A stretch of 17,888 bases of DNA from Candidatus Njordarchaeum guaymasense (GCA_030587605.1 JAUQYT010000088.1:1-17888); one strand, 5' to 3'; numbered from the stretch's first letter, positions 6,376-14,863 are shown. Numbers and translations: made by a program. The notes: a model not told the origin generated them from the letters alone.

Positions 6376-8085
6376 GTGAGACACTCAATGCCTCAGAGGA
6401 CGCTCTTCTCAGATCTCTGCACGCTGATGGAGAAACTTGAATCCACAAGGAAAAGGACCGAAATGATCTGGGAAGTGGCTGAGTTCCTAAAACGGCTCCG
6501 TCAAGATGAATTGTTGCCCACAACACTCTTCCTCACTGGAAAGGTTTTCCCAGGATGGGATGAGCGGACACTTGAAGTGAGCGGAGCGACCCTCTGGAAC
6601 GTCATTCTAAGGACGACTACAGGGAAGCCAGAGGAACTAGGTAAGGCTTTTGATGATACAGGAGACCTTGGAGACGCAGTGAGAAACGTTCTCATGAAGC
6701 GGTCAACCATCGCAAGGCAGGACACTCTCCTCTCCCAAAACCCACTAACCATATTGGACGTCAAGCAACGGCTAGAAGAATTGGCCGGGATCTCTGGTGC
6801 TGGCTCAAGAAGGAGAAAAGAACGCATTGTTGAGGGTCTACTTACAAGAGCATCTCCTATGGAGGCAAAGTTCGTTATACGAATGCTTCTTGGAGAGATG
6901 CGGACAGGCTTCCAAGAGGGACTACTCGCCGAAGCTGTATCAAAAGCATTCAGCGTACCGAGTGACCTTATTAGAAAAGCTGCAATGATCACCGGAGACA
7001 TTGGAGTCGTAGCTGAGGCTGCGAAGACCGGTGGAGAACCTGCGGTCAAATCAATAGAACTAGAGCCTTTCAAGGTAATCAAGCCGATGTTGGCCGCGAT
7101 GTCTTCGGGCGTGAAAGAAGCGCTACAGGAGCACGGTGGGACCTCAGCGTTCGAGTACAAGCTTGACGGAGCGAGGGTACAGATACACGTCTCACACGGT
7201 ATTGTGAGAATATGGAGTCGGAGGCTGACCGAGGTCACTGAGAGCCTTCCAGAGGTTGTTGAGCTAATCCAGTCTAGAATCAAAGCAAAAAGGGCGATAC
7301 TTGAGGGAGAAGTTGTCGCAATTGGACGTGATGGCAAACCTTTACCGTTCCAGCATTTGATGAGAAGATTTCGTAGGATACATGAAATCGAAAGATCAGT
7401 TCAAGAGATCCCAACTGAACTCTATCTCTTCGATCTGCTATATGTTAATGGCGAAAGTCTGATCGATAAACCGTATACCGAGAGAAGAAAAAGGCTCTCA
7501 GAAGTCGCCGATGGCATAAAATTGGTTAGAAGCAAGGTCACCAGTGACGCGGAGGGTGCGCAGAGGTTCCTTGAAGAGGCTCTAAATGTTGGGCATGAAG
7601 GATTGGTTGCCAAAAACCTTGAGGGACTTTACACGCCTGGAACCAGAGGAAAGAAGTGGCTAAAGATAAAGCAAGTGATGGAGCCTCTAGACCTCGTCAT
7701 AACTGAGGCGGAGTACGGTTACGGAAGGAGACATGAATGGCTATCTGACTACACCCTCTCAGCGCTGGATGAAGAAACAGGCAAGTTCACGCCAATAGGG
7801 AAGACCTTCAAGGGACTAACCGACGAGGAGATAAAGGAGATGACGACGCGGCTCAAGTCACTAATGATAACTAAGCGCGGCAGGAAAATCATTCTCAAAC
7901 CAGAGATCGTGGTAGAAGTAGCGTTCAACGAAATTCAAGAAAGCCCGAAATATGAAAGCAGCATGGCGCTCCGCTTCGCCAGGATAACCCGACTCAGACT
8001 CGACAAATCACCTGAAGAAGCAGATACAATTGCCCGTGTAAGAACACTCTATAAGGATCAGTTCGCCCACAAAGCCTCAATATAG
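6376..8085 (+). CDS. lig: ATP-dependent DNA ligase
   Basis: A 569-residue archaeal-type replicative DNA ligase that seals nicks, including those between Okazaki fragments. An N-terminal DNA-binding domain (about 1-230) is followed by the adenylation domain. Motif I KLDG is at 262-265, with K262 the lysine that is adenylated; then ILEGEVVA near 308-315, motif III LYLFDLLYVNG at 349-359, motif IV HEGLVAKN at 407-414, and motif V KKWLKIK at 426-432. The remainder, to residue 569, is the OB-fold domain, with VVEVAFNEIQ near its end. Length is normal for archaeal ligases. The GTG at 6376 has GAGGT 5 bases upstream; an in-frame ATG at 6388 with GGGTGA 8 bases upstream gives an equally plausible start four residues shorter. 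The gene is probably essential and has no obvious functional link to its neighbours. Confidence 0.97.
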   Translation: MRHSMPQRTLFSDLCTLMEKLESTRKRTEMIWEVAEFLKRLRQDELLPTTLFLTGKVFPGWDERTLEVSGATLWNVILRTTTGKPEELGKAFDDTGDLGDAVRNVLMKRSTIARQDTLLSQNPLTILDVKQRLEELAGISGAGSRRRKERIVEGLLTRASPMEAKFVIRMLLGEMRTGFQEGLLAEAVSKAFSVPSDLIRKAAMITGDIGVVAEAAKTGGEPAVKSIELEPFKVIKPMLAAMSSGVKEALQEHGGTSAFEYKLDGARVQIHVSHGIVRIWSRRLTEVTESLPEVVELIQSRIKAKRAILEGEVVAIGRDGKPLPFQHLMRRFRRIHEIERSVQEIPTELYLFDLLYVNGESLIDKPYTERRKRLSEVADGIKLVRSKVTSDAEGAQRFLEEALNVGHEGLVAKNLEGLYTPGTRGKKWLKIKQVMEPLDLVITEAEYGYGRRHEWLSDYTLSALDEETGKFTPIGKTFKGLTDEEIKEMTTRLKSLMITKRGRKIILKPEIVVEVAFNEIQESPKYESSMALRFARITRLRLDKSPEEADTIARVRTLYKDQFAHKASI

Positions 8086-8184
8086 CACGAAGAAGGGAAA
8101 CGTGAGGTTAATGTGTACGATGAAAGAGAAGAACACCAGCAATGAGAGTCAGCTTAAATCAAACTAATATCGGGTGTTCTATCA

Positions 8185-9852
8185 ATGAACAGGAAAATAG
8201 CAATCATTCTAATCGTGGGCGTGATCATCTTTGCTGCAGGTCAAACTCCACTCGTTCTAGTGAATGCTCAGAACCCCACTCAATCATACACGGCAACGTC
8301 GTCCGATGGCACCCAGATAGCGTACGATGTCACGATCAAACCAGGCACGCCAATGAATGCACCAGTAGCGATACTGATTCACGGCTTCGCCGGAAATAGA
8401 ATAACGATGAGAATGATGGCTTTCGCTCTTGCAGACAAGGGCTTCATCTGTGCGTCGATCGATCTTAGAGGCCACGGATCAAGCGAAGGGATAATGACAA
8501 CAACAGGCAGCTTCGTCAATGACGTGAACGCAGTCATCGCAGGTCTACACGCAAGCGGAACAGGAAATACCTCAAGACTACTTCTGATCGGACACAGTAT
8601 GGGAGGAGGAGTAGTCCTTACCTTAGGGACACAGCTGACCTCGGTCGCGGCCATTATCGGCGTTGCACCCATGTCATCGCCAAGCTGGGTTAACACGACG
8701 ACCCCAAAGAACTTGCTTCTAATAATGTCAACAGGAGATGCGGTAATCAACGCCACCACCGTCACACAGACATTCTACAAATCCATCAATGGCACTGGCA
8801 ACCCGAACACGGTTTACAATCCTGCGGGAACCAATAGGGAGCTGTTCGTAGTCGACGGCCCGGATCACCTTAGCATACTCTACAATACGGCGGTAATAGC
8901 CCAGATTGTGAAATGGGCAACCAGCTATGTTTTGGGTGCAGATCAACCTCTTGGAATAAGTCCTGACATAATCTACATTGCTGTCTACATATCTATTGCT
9001 GGGGGCATAATCGTGATAATCTCGGCACTGGCGCTAGCGCATGAAAGACTGTGGCCTCGAAGAATGAAACCGGAAGCACCAGACAAAACAGACACAAAGG
9101 GTCTGGTAATACTGGGAGTCATGGCAATCTTGCTCGCGGGGATCTTGGGGTCAGTCGTAGCAGTGATGATGACATTCGTCTTGGTTCTAGCAACGCCCCT
9201 CTTCATGTCCAACTTCTTAACGGGCATCTTCCTTGGAAACTCAATCATTCTGGGAATTCTTGCGATGATAAAGCTGAGGCACAGCAAAAAGGGATTCTCA
9301 TACCTTAGGTTTCTGAAAGGGTCAATCATCAGGCCATCGATCAAGATCGACTTGACATTTGGAATCGTGGGAGCAATAGCTTTCATGGCACTGCTCGCTA
9401 CAACATTCGGAGGTAATACGACATCAACATTCTCAACTGCGTCGATAAGACTGATTTCTCTCCCCCTCTACGCGTTGATCTTTGCACTAATCTTCATGTT
9501 CTACGAATCTTTCTTCAAGGCCGTTGCAAGACCATTGATGGGGGATGGAGGCAAGCGGATGGTGCATTCGGTGATCTTTGAGCTCATAGTACTCCTCACA
9601 GCCTTCTTCGTTCAACTAATAGTCATAACAACGCTCTTGTCATTGATGATGCCATCGATGGGCATAGGCTCCCTTATACTTCCTTTGGGCGTTCAGATAG
9701 TTCTGCTCGTGCTCATTCCAACTGCGATAGGAGTAGTGTCAGCTGAGCTCTTCTACGAGAAAACGGGTGGATGGCTCGTCCAGATCTTAGTGGTCGCTTT
9801 GCTCTTCGCGACGTTGACCGTCGTTTTCTCGCCTGTCATGCACGCCTTCTGA
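8185..9852 (+). CDS. Alpha/beta hydrolase fused to a polytopic membrane domain
   Basis: A 555-residue protein. An N-terminal hydrophobic segment (4-28) looks like a signal peptide or anchor. Residues 35-250 form an alpha/beta hydrolase: HGFAGN at 66-71 (oxyanion region), DLRGHGSSEG near 93-102, nucleophile elbow GHSMGG at 136-141 with S138, probable acid D185 in STGDA, and H228 in DGPDH. The second half has about eight membrane-spanning segments, roughly at 262-285, 306-326, 328-363 (one or two), 388-408, 422-443, 460-487, 495-520 and 528-550. If the first segment is a signal, the catalytic part lies outside the cell. The hydrolase part resembles serine esterases, lipases or peptidases of the Hydrolase_4 type; the membrane part is not recognised. 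The start ATG has GGGTG 8 bases upstream. The gene ends at the terminator shared with the convergent peptidase gene. Confidence 0.85.
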   Translation: MNRKIAIILIVGVIIFAAGQTPLVLVNAQNPTQSYTATSSDGTQIAYDVTIKPGTPMNAPVAILIHGFAGNRITMRMMAFALADKGFICASIDLRGHGSSEGIMTTTGSFVNDVNAVIAGLHASGTGNTSRLLLIGHSMGGGVVLTLGTQLTSVAAIIGVAPMSSPSWVNTTTPKNLLLIMSTGDAVINATTVTQTFYKSINGTGNPNTVYNPAGTNRELFVVDGPDHLSILYNTAVIAQIVKWATSYVLGADQPLGISPDIIYIAVYISIAGGIIVIISALALAHERLWPRRMKPEAPDKTDTKGLVILGVMAILLAGILGSVVAVMMTFVLVLATPLFMSNFLTGIFLGNSIILGILAMIKLRHSKKGFSYLRFLKGSIIRPSIKIDLTFGIVGAIAFMALLATTFGGNTTSTFSTASIRLISLPLYALIFALIFMFYESFFKAVARPLMGDGGKRMVHSVIFELIVLLTAFFVQLIVITTLLSLMMPSMGIGSLILPLGVQIVLLVLIPTAIGVVSAELFYEKTGGWLVQILVVALLFATLTVVFSPVMHAF

Positions 9853-9858
9853 GAAACC

Positions 9859-9904
9859 AGGGAAAAGTCACCGTCAGAACCTTTCCCTACTTTTTCTGTT
9901 TTCT
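9859..9904 (+). terminator. Hairpin with T-rich tail between convergent genes
   Basis: AGGGAAA at 9859-9865 pairs with TTTCCCT at 9882-9888, a 7-base stem with a 16-base loop. It is followed by TACTTTTTCTGTTTTCTT. It sits just after the hydrolase stop and overlaps the last codons of the convergent peptidase gene. It would serve the plus-strand transcript; the minus strand also reads into a short T-run after the stem. Confidence 0.55.
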
Positions 9905-11116
9905 TGTCAACTGCTCCAAGTCCTCGACAAATTGAACAGACAGTTTCAGCATGTCGTACAAGTTATTCTTGTCAATCTTGTCAGACTTGTCTTCGCGGTT
10001 GTGCCAGATGACTGGGAATCCGTCTTCCGCGAGTCCTATCACTGAGGTTGCCTTGAGTCCCTTCTTTGAGTAGAATGCCGAGTCTGTCCCTCCCATCGAG
10101 AATGGCTCTATCTTAACTGGGTACTTGATGTGGCACTTAGATGCCGATTCTTGCAGCATCTTGCAGATTTCCAGTGAATGTTTAGTTTTGTACATCTTCT
10201 CTTCGCTTACGATCACTAGTTTGCCGACTCCTGCTGTGTCAAAGTTAATAGTGTACGTGTTTTTCTTTTCGAGTTCCTGCCAGTGCTTGTCAACGAATCT
10301 CTTTGAGCCTCTCATGCACTCTTCGCAGCCATGCGAGATCAACCATACATCAACATTCTTTGGTCTATTCTTTGAGAAGTACTCCGCTACGCCAAGTGTT
10401 ACCGCTACGCCCGAGAGGTTGTCGTTCGCCCCCAGCGTCTGCGTGCCAGACTTCAGCCCATACCTCAAGACTAAGGTCAAGACTGCTCCTACAGCTGGGA
10501 CTATGACGAGCAAATCAAAGAACCTGAAGCCGAAGAGCATCCAATTCATGTAACCCAGGTTGAAGTATTCACCAAGGATCTTAGCTGCGTACACTATGAG
10601 GACGAGCCCCACTGTCACGAGAATTACTGTTATGAACTTGGACGATCTGGTTCTCCACTTTATTGGTATGGGAAACTCGACAGGGCTATCATGGTGGGCC
10701 CCTGCTATGACGGTAGCCTTCGCTTTGCCTTTTGCCTTTATCTTTCCGTAGACATTCGTGGAGGTCCCTTTTCTGAACAAGGGATCAACGAACTCTCTTA
10801 GGTGATTCATCTCTAATACGTAGCAGAGCACCGCAAGAACTGTGAGCACAAGGGAGACCAGAGGGAAAAATAGGTAGAGTATCGTCGACAGAATCTGGAG
10901 CACAGGAATTATGTTGAGTATCCCTAGGAACCCGCCTGGTCTACACGTAAATGACTCGACTATCGTTTGATCACAGAACTTATCATACTCCTTCCTAACC
11001 ATCTGTCCAGCTTTGAACTCGTTTTCACTTGTGCCTGGTCTTGGTCCAATCTCCTTACATACGCGTTCTATGAAGCTGAACATGTGATCCACATATGACT
11101 TCTTGTCGAGTTTCAA
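9887..11116 (-). CDS. Membrane-embedded M28-family zinc metallopeptidase
   Basis: A 409-residue M28 (aminopeptidase Y/S-like) peptidase using two zinc ions. Counting from the TTG at 11116, the motifs in order are AHHDSP (H141, D143), GANDNLSG (D232), HGCEE (E265 as general base, E266 as ligand), NFDTAG (D293) and WHNRED (H372), so all expected ligands are present. Hydrophobic segments at about 62-81, 83-102, 161-181 and 201-220 make it a membrane protein. The second pair is inserted between the first two zinc motifs. The frame stays open upstream into the EIIA gene, but AAGGAGG at 11124-11130 lies 7 bases before the TTG at 11116, which gives the normal start and leaves a 25-base gap after the EIIA stop. 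It is the last gene of the ceramidase/SIS/EIIA group. The substrate peptide is unknown. Confidence 0.9.
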   Translation of the reverse strand: MKLDKKSYVDHMFSFIERVCKEIGPRPGTSENEFKAGQMVRKEYDKFCDQTIVESFTCRPGGFLGILNIIPVLQILSTILYLFFPLVSLVLTVLAVLCYVLEMNHLREFVDPLFRKGTSTNVYGKIKAKGKAKATVIAGAHHDSPVEFPIPIKWRTRSSKFITVILVTVGLVLIVYAAKILGEYFNLGYMNWMLFGFRFFDLLVIVPAVGAVLTLVLRYGLKSGTQTLGANDNLSGVAVTLGVAEYFSKNRPKNVDVWLISHGCEECMRGSKRFVDKHWQELEKKNTYTINFDTAGVGKLVIVSEEKMYKTKHSLEICKMLQESASKCHIKYPVKIEPFSMGGTDSAFYSKKGLKATSVIGLAEDGFPVIWHNREDKSDKIDKNNLYDMLKLSVQFVEDLEQLTRKQKK

Positions 11117-11123
11117 ATGGTTT

Positions 11124-11130
11124 CCTCCTT
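11124..11130 (-). promoter_or_regulatory. Shine-Dalgarno AAGGAGG of the M28 peptidase
   Basis: On the minus strand AAGGAGG is 7 bases before TTG at 11116. No ATG or GTG is suitably placed, so it fixes a TTG start. Confidence 0.75.
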
Positions 11131-11141
11131 TTACGCAGCCT

Positions 11142-11603
11142 CTACTTCTTCTTTCTCCTGGCCATTTCTTCCGCCACATTCATAATGCTTTTCTTTCCCA
11201 CATCGACTGCCAGTTTCGCCAACTCGTCAACAGATTTGCAACTCTTCAGTGCTGGGATCAATTCTAGGAGCATCGGTAAGTTTACTCCGGTCACAATGGC
11301 GACTCCGTTCTTTTGACCTTTCTTAGTTCCCTTTTTTGTTAGCATTACGTTTAGTCCAGCATTTGTTGTAGTTGAACCAAACAAGTCCGTTAGTATTAGG
11401 ACACCCTTGATTCCGTGCGCTTTCATTTGTCCGATTTTGCGATTGATCTCACTCAGTAGTGTCTCGGGGCTTTCCCCCTCTTTCAACACAACGGGCTCAA
11501 TTAAGCCGGTGTCTTTGTCTTCTGGTTGCCCGAAGATCATTCTCATCGCATCGATGATACCGTTAGCCATCACCCCATGAGTCACAACCAAGATCCCAAA
11601 CAT
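11142..11603 (-). CDS. Stand-alone PTS EIIA domain, mannose/DhaM type
   Basis: A 153-residue protein with the fold signatures of the mannose-family EIIA domain (also the N-terminal domain of DhaM). FGILVVTHG at 2-10 contains the phosphorylatable H9; GVLILTDLFGSTTTNA at about 67-82 has the conserved DLFG; and VTGVNLPMLLE at about 104-114 matches the third family motif. In bacteria this histidine accepts phosphate from HPr and passes it to EIIB or to dihydroxyacetone kinase. No EI, HPr, EIIB/C or Dha gene is in the window. The frame has an ATG at 11633, but ATG at 11603 has GGAGTGA about 10 bases upstream and gives the standard N-terminus, so I prefer it. The gene sits 45 bases after the SIS gene and 25 bases before the M28 gene. 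It may be a sugar-responsive regulator. Confidence 0.88.
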   Translation of the reverse strand: MFGILVVTHGVMANGIIDAMRMIFGQPEDKDTGLIEPVVLKEGESPETLLSEINRKIGQMKAHGIKGVLILTDLFGSTTTNAGLNVMLTKKGTKKGQKNGVAIVTGVNLPMLLELIPALKSCKSVDELAKLAVDVGKKSIMNVAEEMARRKKK

Positions 11604-11648
11604 AAGAGCGTACTCACTCCACAGTTTTTTCATCCTATTGGACGGGTC

Positions 11649-12416
11649 TCATGGCAGCTTATCTGTCCGCTTGTACTTCTGCATCAAATTGAGGTTGTGC
11701 GCCTCTGAGCCTAGAACGTTTCCACTCACCCAAACGGGTGGCTTCACTCCCTTCGCGACCAGCAACTTAGCTACCTGCGCTATTATTGCGTTGAGTATCG
11801 CTGCTCCGGTAACCGTGCTAGTTGGACCGACTCTCTGTTCCATTCCTTCAAGCTTCACCAGCGCGTCGCCTGGCTCACTGCAATTGTCAATTGTTACATC
11901 AGCGATCTCGTAGAGTTTCTTGCCAGCTAGGTTCCTAGGCGGAACAGACTTGCTATGAGAAACGGATGTTATCGCTATTACTTTGAGTCCCCGCTTTTTG
12001 GATTCAACCGCTACCTCAACCGGTGCAGCGTTCACACCTGAGTTTGAGACGACTATAATCACGTCGCCCTTCCGAACTTGCTCACTGTCAAGGACTATCC
12101 TACCGTATCCTTCAAGCTTCTCGAGCAGACCACTCTTAACCATGCCTGAGTAGCCACTCAGGCTTAGGTCAATCACTGCGTTGAATGGCGCCATTCCACC
12201 AGCTCTACCTGAGGCTTCGTCAGATATCATATGTGAATGTCCAGTGCCGAACACGTGGATCCACCTATCCGACGAAATCGCCTCAGCCACAATGCCTGCA
12301 GCCTTCAAAATGCTTTGCATCTGCTCATCTCTAATCTTCGTGAGCAAGCCTACGGCTCCGGTAAGGTAAGGTTCAGCCAATCTTTGACCAACTCCACCTC
12401 GCTTTCCTTTCCACAA
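11649..12416 (-). CDS. SIS-domain protein (UPF0309-like, sugar-phosphate binding)
   Basis: About 255 residues with one sugar isomerase (SIS) domain. HVFGTGHSHMISDEASGRAGG begins at about 54; this glycine-histidine motif is characteristic of the UPF0309 group. SNSGVN at 124-129 is the phosphate-binding loop. SIS domains bind or isomerise phosphosugars or regulate genes in response to them. The C-terminal half (PTSTVTGAAILNAI near 196-210) is also typical. The start is uncertain: TTG at 12416 lacks a Shine-Dalgarno but lies just where a TATA-like box at 12438-12446 would start transcription, so it could be leaderless; TTG at 12380 has GAGGTGG about 13 bases upstream. Neighbours are the ceramidase-like gene (66 bases upstream) and EIIA (45 bases downstream). 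It lacks an isomerase-specific domain, so a regulatory or etherase-like role is also possible. Confidence 0.88.
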   Translation of the reverse strand: MWKGKRGGVGQRLAEPYLTGAVGLLTKIRDEQMQSILKAAGIVAEAISSDRWIHVFGTGHSHMISDEASGRAGGMAPFNAVIDLSLSGYSGMVKSGLLEKLEGYGRIVLDSEQVRKGDVIIVVSNSGVNAAPVEVAVESKKRGLKVIAITSVSHSKSVPPRNLAGKKLYEIADVTIDNCSEPGDALVKLEGMEQRVGPTSTVTGAAILNAIIAQVAKLLVAKGVKPPVWVSGNVLGSEAHNLNLMQKYKRTDKLP

Positions 12417-12437
12417 GTCAATTAATATGTTCTACCG

Positions 12438-12446
12438 ATAAAATAG
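12438..12446 (-). promoter_or_regulatory. Candidate TATA box for the SIS-EIIA-M28 unit
   Basis: CTATTTTAT on the minus strand lies in the 65-base gap after the ceramidase-like gene. It would start transcription near 12416, suggesting the SIS gene can be transcribed apart from the gene upstream. Confidence 0.35.
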
Positions 12447-12481
12447 GCTTTCCCAAGAATGGTCTGAGCGTATCTCATGTT

Positions 12482-13813
12482 TCACTCAGAGGATAGATTT
12501 CTCGCGAGTTTTTCAGCTGCTCCAACTATCCTTGCTCCAGCATCTGGTTCAAGGAAGGTTGATAGGGATTCGTACCCTCCCTCACGGTGCGCTTCCTCCG
12601 TCAACACATACCCTATGAACCCGTTTGCGTAGCCCACAACCAAAGGATTCATGCGCTTCAGTTTTTGCTTTATCTCCAAACCCAATTCAACGAATAACTC
12701 GGCTGGAACAGCGCATAACGTTACAGTGTCCCCTAACCTAAAGACTTGAATTTCAACCTCGAATCCTCTTCCCTCGAACTTCGAGGCGTAATCGTAAGCA
12801 GTCAACAACCCCCTAGCACCTTCGGTCAAGCTTTCGACCACACGGATTTCACCTTCAGGCGCTCCGCGTGACCTCAGTTGCCTCAGGAGTTCCTCTCCAC
12901 TTTTCAAGTTGGACTTGACGAAGTCTAGTGGCGGGAGTTTCCTCTGATGAAGCTTGATAACTTCATTCGCCGTTGAGATCACTATGTCACCACTCGTTTT
13001 CTCGGTCGCCTGAATAATCTTCAGGGCCTCTGCGCCTAGGACTCTACCTATTCTCTCTGCTTCGGCAAAAGTAGCCTCTCTCCTTGTGAACCGCGTACTG
13101 ATATTTCCCGAGGCGCCATTCAGATATGATACCACTATTTCTTCTCCACGAGACTTTCCCATGGATGTCTGTACACTATCGCATAGGTAGGCTGGGAAAT
13201 CTGCTGAAACAAGCAGGTTGTTGGGTCCAAGCACCGTGGGATGACACGAGTAGTTTATCATACAGCCCATCGTTTGCTTCTTAGCAGCTGAGTCGATTCG
13301 GATCACTGCAAGCTCTGGGTCAAACGGGCCATCGGGCGCTCTACGGTTGGAACATATGCCAGTAGCGGTGCCTCTACCAAGCCCTATCCTTGATTCGCGC
13401 AACTTATTGTTAGCACCTGCAACCGCTTTAACTACTGCGCTACCTATCTTCTCACTGAGGCGACGGTCAAAGAACCCCTGTGAGAAAGCCTCTTCCCCCG
13501 CAAAAAAATCGACAACACCTCTTGGACCCGAGTGTGTGTGGGTTGCAGCGATCATAACGTTACTGCCTTGGATACCTGTCTTAGAATCAATCTGCTTCCG
13601 AGCAAATTCAACTAGCGACCTCCCCACTCCAACCAGATCCACTGAAACTACTGCAACTTTGTTTGTTTTCCCATCCGATAGAACAACGGCCTTTGCGAAG
13701 AGTCTGTCATGAACGCCCTGCGATACCCCTCTTCTCTCAATGTACCCCTCAAGAGGAACACCAACAGCTGGGGTTATATCAACACAGCTCAACCCAACCT
13801 TCAGATCTCCCAT
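12482..13813 (-). CDS. Neutral/alkaline ceramidase-like hydrolase, cytoplasmic
   Basis: A 443-residue protein related to the catalytic domain of neutral/alkaline non-lysosomal ceramidase. It shows DITPAVGVPLEGY at 12-24, THTHSGP at 91-97 (H94 as likely zinc ligand), NYSCHPTVLG at about 187-196 (H191 as second histidine ligand), SADFPAYL at about 203-210, LNGASGNIS at 231-239, and near the C-terminus YANGFIGYVLTEEAHREGGY, with the glutamate and tyrosine that complete the zinc site. Unlike secreted bacterial ceramidases it has no signal peptide and no large C-terminal domain, so a cytoplasmic amidohydrolase role on another N-acylated substrate is likely. Archaeal lipids lack ceramide in general, which also argues for a different substrate. 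ATG at 13813 is chosen because it gives the usual N-terminus; TTG and GTG codons at 13828 and 13825 are alternatives. The SIS gene follows 65 bases later. Confidence 0.85.
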   Translation of the reverse strand: MGDLKVGLSCVDITPAVGVPLEGYIERRGVSQGVHDRLFAKAVVLSDGKTNKVAVVSVDLVGVGRSLVEFARKQIDSKTGIQGSNVMIAATHTHSGPRGVVDFFAGEEAFSQGFFDRRLSEKIGSAVVKAVAGANNKLRESRIGLGRGTATGICSNRRAPDGPFDPELAVIRIDSAAKKQTMGCMINYSCHPTVLGPNNLLVSADFPAYLCDSVQTSMGKSRGEEIVVSYLNGASGNISTRFTRREATFAEAERIGRVLGAEALKIIQATEKTSGDIVISTANEVIKLHQRKLPPLDFVKSNLKSGEELLRQLRSRGAPEGEIRVVESLTEGARGLLTAYDYASKFEGRGFEVEIQVFRLGDTVTLCAVPAELFVELGLEIKQKLKRMNPLVVGYANGFIGYVLTEEAHREGGYESLSTFLEPDAGARIVGAAEKLARNLSSE

Positions 13814-13929
13814 GGAGCGCAGCACCAACCATCCAATAGGAATGCAAGTGAAATGATGTTGGTCACATATTACGCTCGATGAGATATTTCAAGTCTCTCA
13901 TAGAAAAAGCATTCTCTGCTTGTCTGAAC

Positions 13930-14769
13930 CTACTTCTTCCTACCAGTCTCGGAGAATCTTGCAAACCCCACTTTGAACTCCGACTCCGTTTCCCTGGAGA
14001 GTTCCAAGTTGCTATACCTCTTTCTTGCCCACTCTCGTAGTTCAAGGATCACTTCTCGGTGCGCGTCTTGTGGCACATTCCACGTTCCGGAGTAGACCTT
14101 GTCTTCCAAACCACGGATGATTGAACTAATGGTCATATGTCCTACCCAGGTATGTTTCTCAGGTTCAGAAGAAGCAGTGTATCCTTTGTTTCGCAGGTAA
14201 TCAAGTACCTCCTCGATGCTTCCGGCGCCGGGTCTCTTGTAGGGAAAACCATGTTTAGCTCGTATCTCCTTGTAGGCGTCACCCATTTCCGCTGTGAGTC
14301 CCCTCCTAGCGGATTCCCCTACGGCTAGTAGCCCGCCTACGATCAAGGTGCGCTGCACCTCGGTAATAACTGAACGCCAATCTTGAATTAAGTGTAAAAC
14401 TTGGAAACAGAGAGCTGCGTCAAAGCAGTTGGTTCTAAATGGCATGTACTGGGCGTCGGCAACCACAGATTGAAGTCTGCAACGGAAACTTGGGTTGAGC
14501 TTTGACAGCATCACCCGAAGCATCTCACGGCTGACATCAACCCCAACAACCCTACAGCCTCTAACCGCAAGAGGTATGGAGAAACGCCCTGTCCCAGCTC
14601 CAATGTCAGCCACCAGCATGCCTTCTCTATTACCTGCTTCCAAGCATATCTCACGGGATATCTCTATACAGACTGCGTCGGACATTCTTCTTGTGGCGTC
14701 ATAGACTGGAGCTACTCTTTCAAAAGAGAAAGGCACGCTGCGTCCAGTTTCTTGATCAACCAACTTCAT
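13930..14769 (-). CDS. Class I SAM-dependent methyltransferase
   Basis: A 279-residue methyltransferase with the Rossmann-like fold. Motif I VADIGAGTGRFS is at 53-64, the acidic residue that binds the SAM ribose is D78 in VVGVDVS, VVADAQYMPF at 102-111 corresponds to motif II, and FDAALCFQVLHLI at 116-128 to the following strand. It resembles the UbiE/Methyltransf_11 type, which methylates small molecules or lipids; the acceptor cannot be told. The C-terminal 140 residues, rich in charged and aromatic residues, likely form the acceptor site and are not recognised. The ATG at 14769 is preceded by GAGGCTGA. A TATA-like CATATATC at 14856-14863 precedes it. It lies 116 bases upstream of the ceramidase-like gene, so co-transcription is possible but not certain. 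Confidence 0.9.
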   Translation of the reverse strand: MKLVDQETGRSVPFSFERVAPVYDATRRMSDAVCIEISREICLEAGNREGMLVADIGAGTGRFSIPLAVRGCRVVGVDVSREMLRVMLSKLNPSFRCRLQSVVADAQYMPFRTNCFDAALCFQVLHLIQDWRSVITEVQRTLIVGGLLAVGESARRGLTAEMGDAYKEIRAKHGFPYKRPGAGSIEEVLDYLRNKGYTASSEPEKHTWVGHMTISSIIRGLEDKVYSGTWNVPQDAHREVILELREWARKRYSNLELSRETESEFKVGFARFSETGRKK

Positions 14770-14855
14770 TCAGCCTCTGGTTTCCCATTCCTCACTTTCT
14801 TTTCTGACGCCCAAGTTATTTTTCTCTCAACATGGTGAGTGTAGCCCTCTAGTAC

Positions 14856-14863
14856 GATATATG
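14856..14863 (-). promoter_or_regulatory. Candidate TATA box for the methyltransferase gene
   Basis: CATATATC on the minus strand lies about 90 bases before the ATG at 14769 and would start transcription near 14833. Evidence is positional only. Confidence 0.35.

Noticed and set aside
6501..7337. Minus-strand frame of 278 codons inside the ligase gene
   Set aside because: It is antisense to a well-supported ligase, its product is serine/proline-rich without motifs, and it has the composition of a shadow frame.
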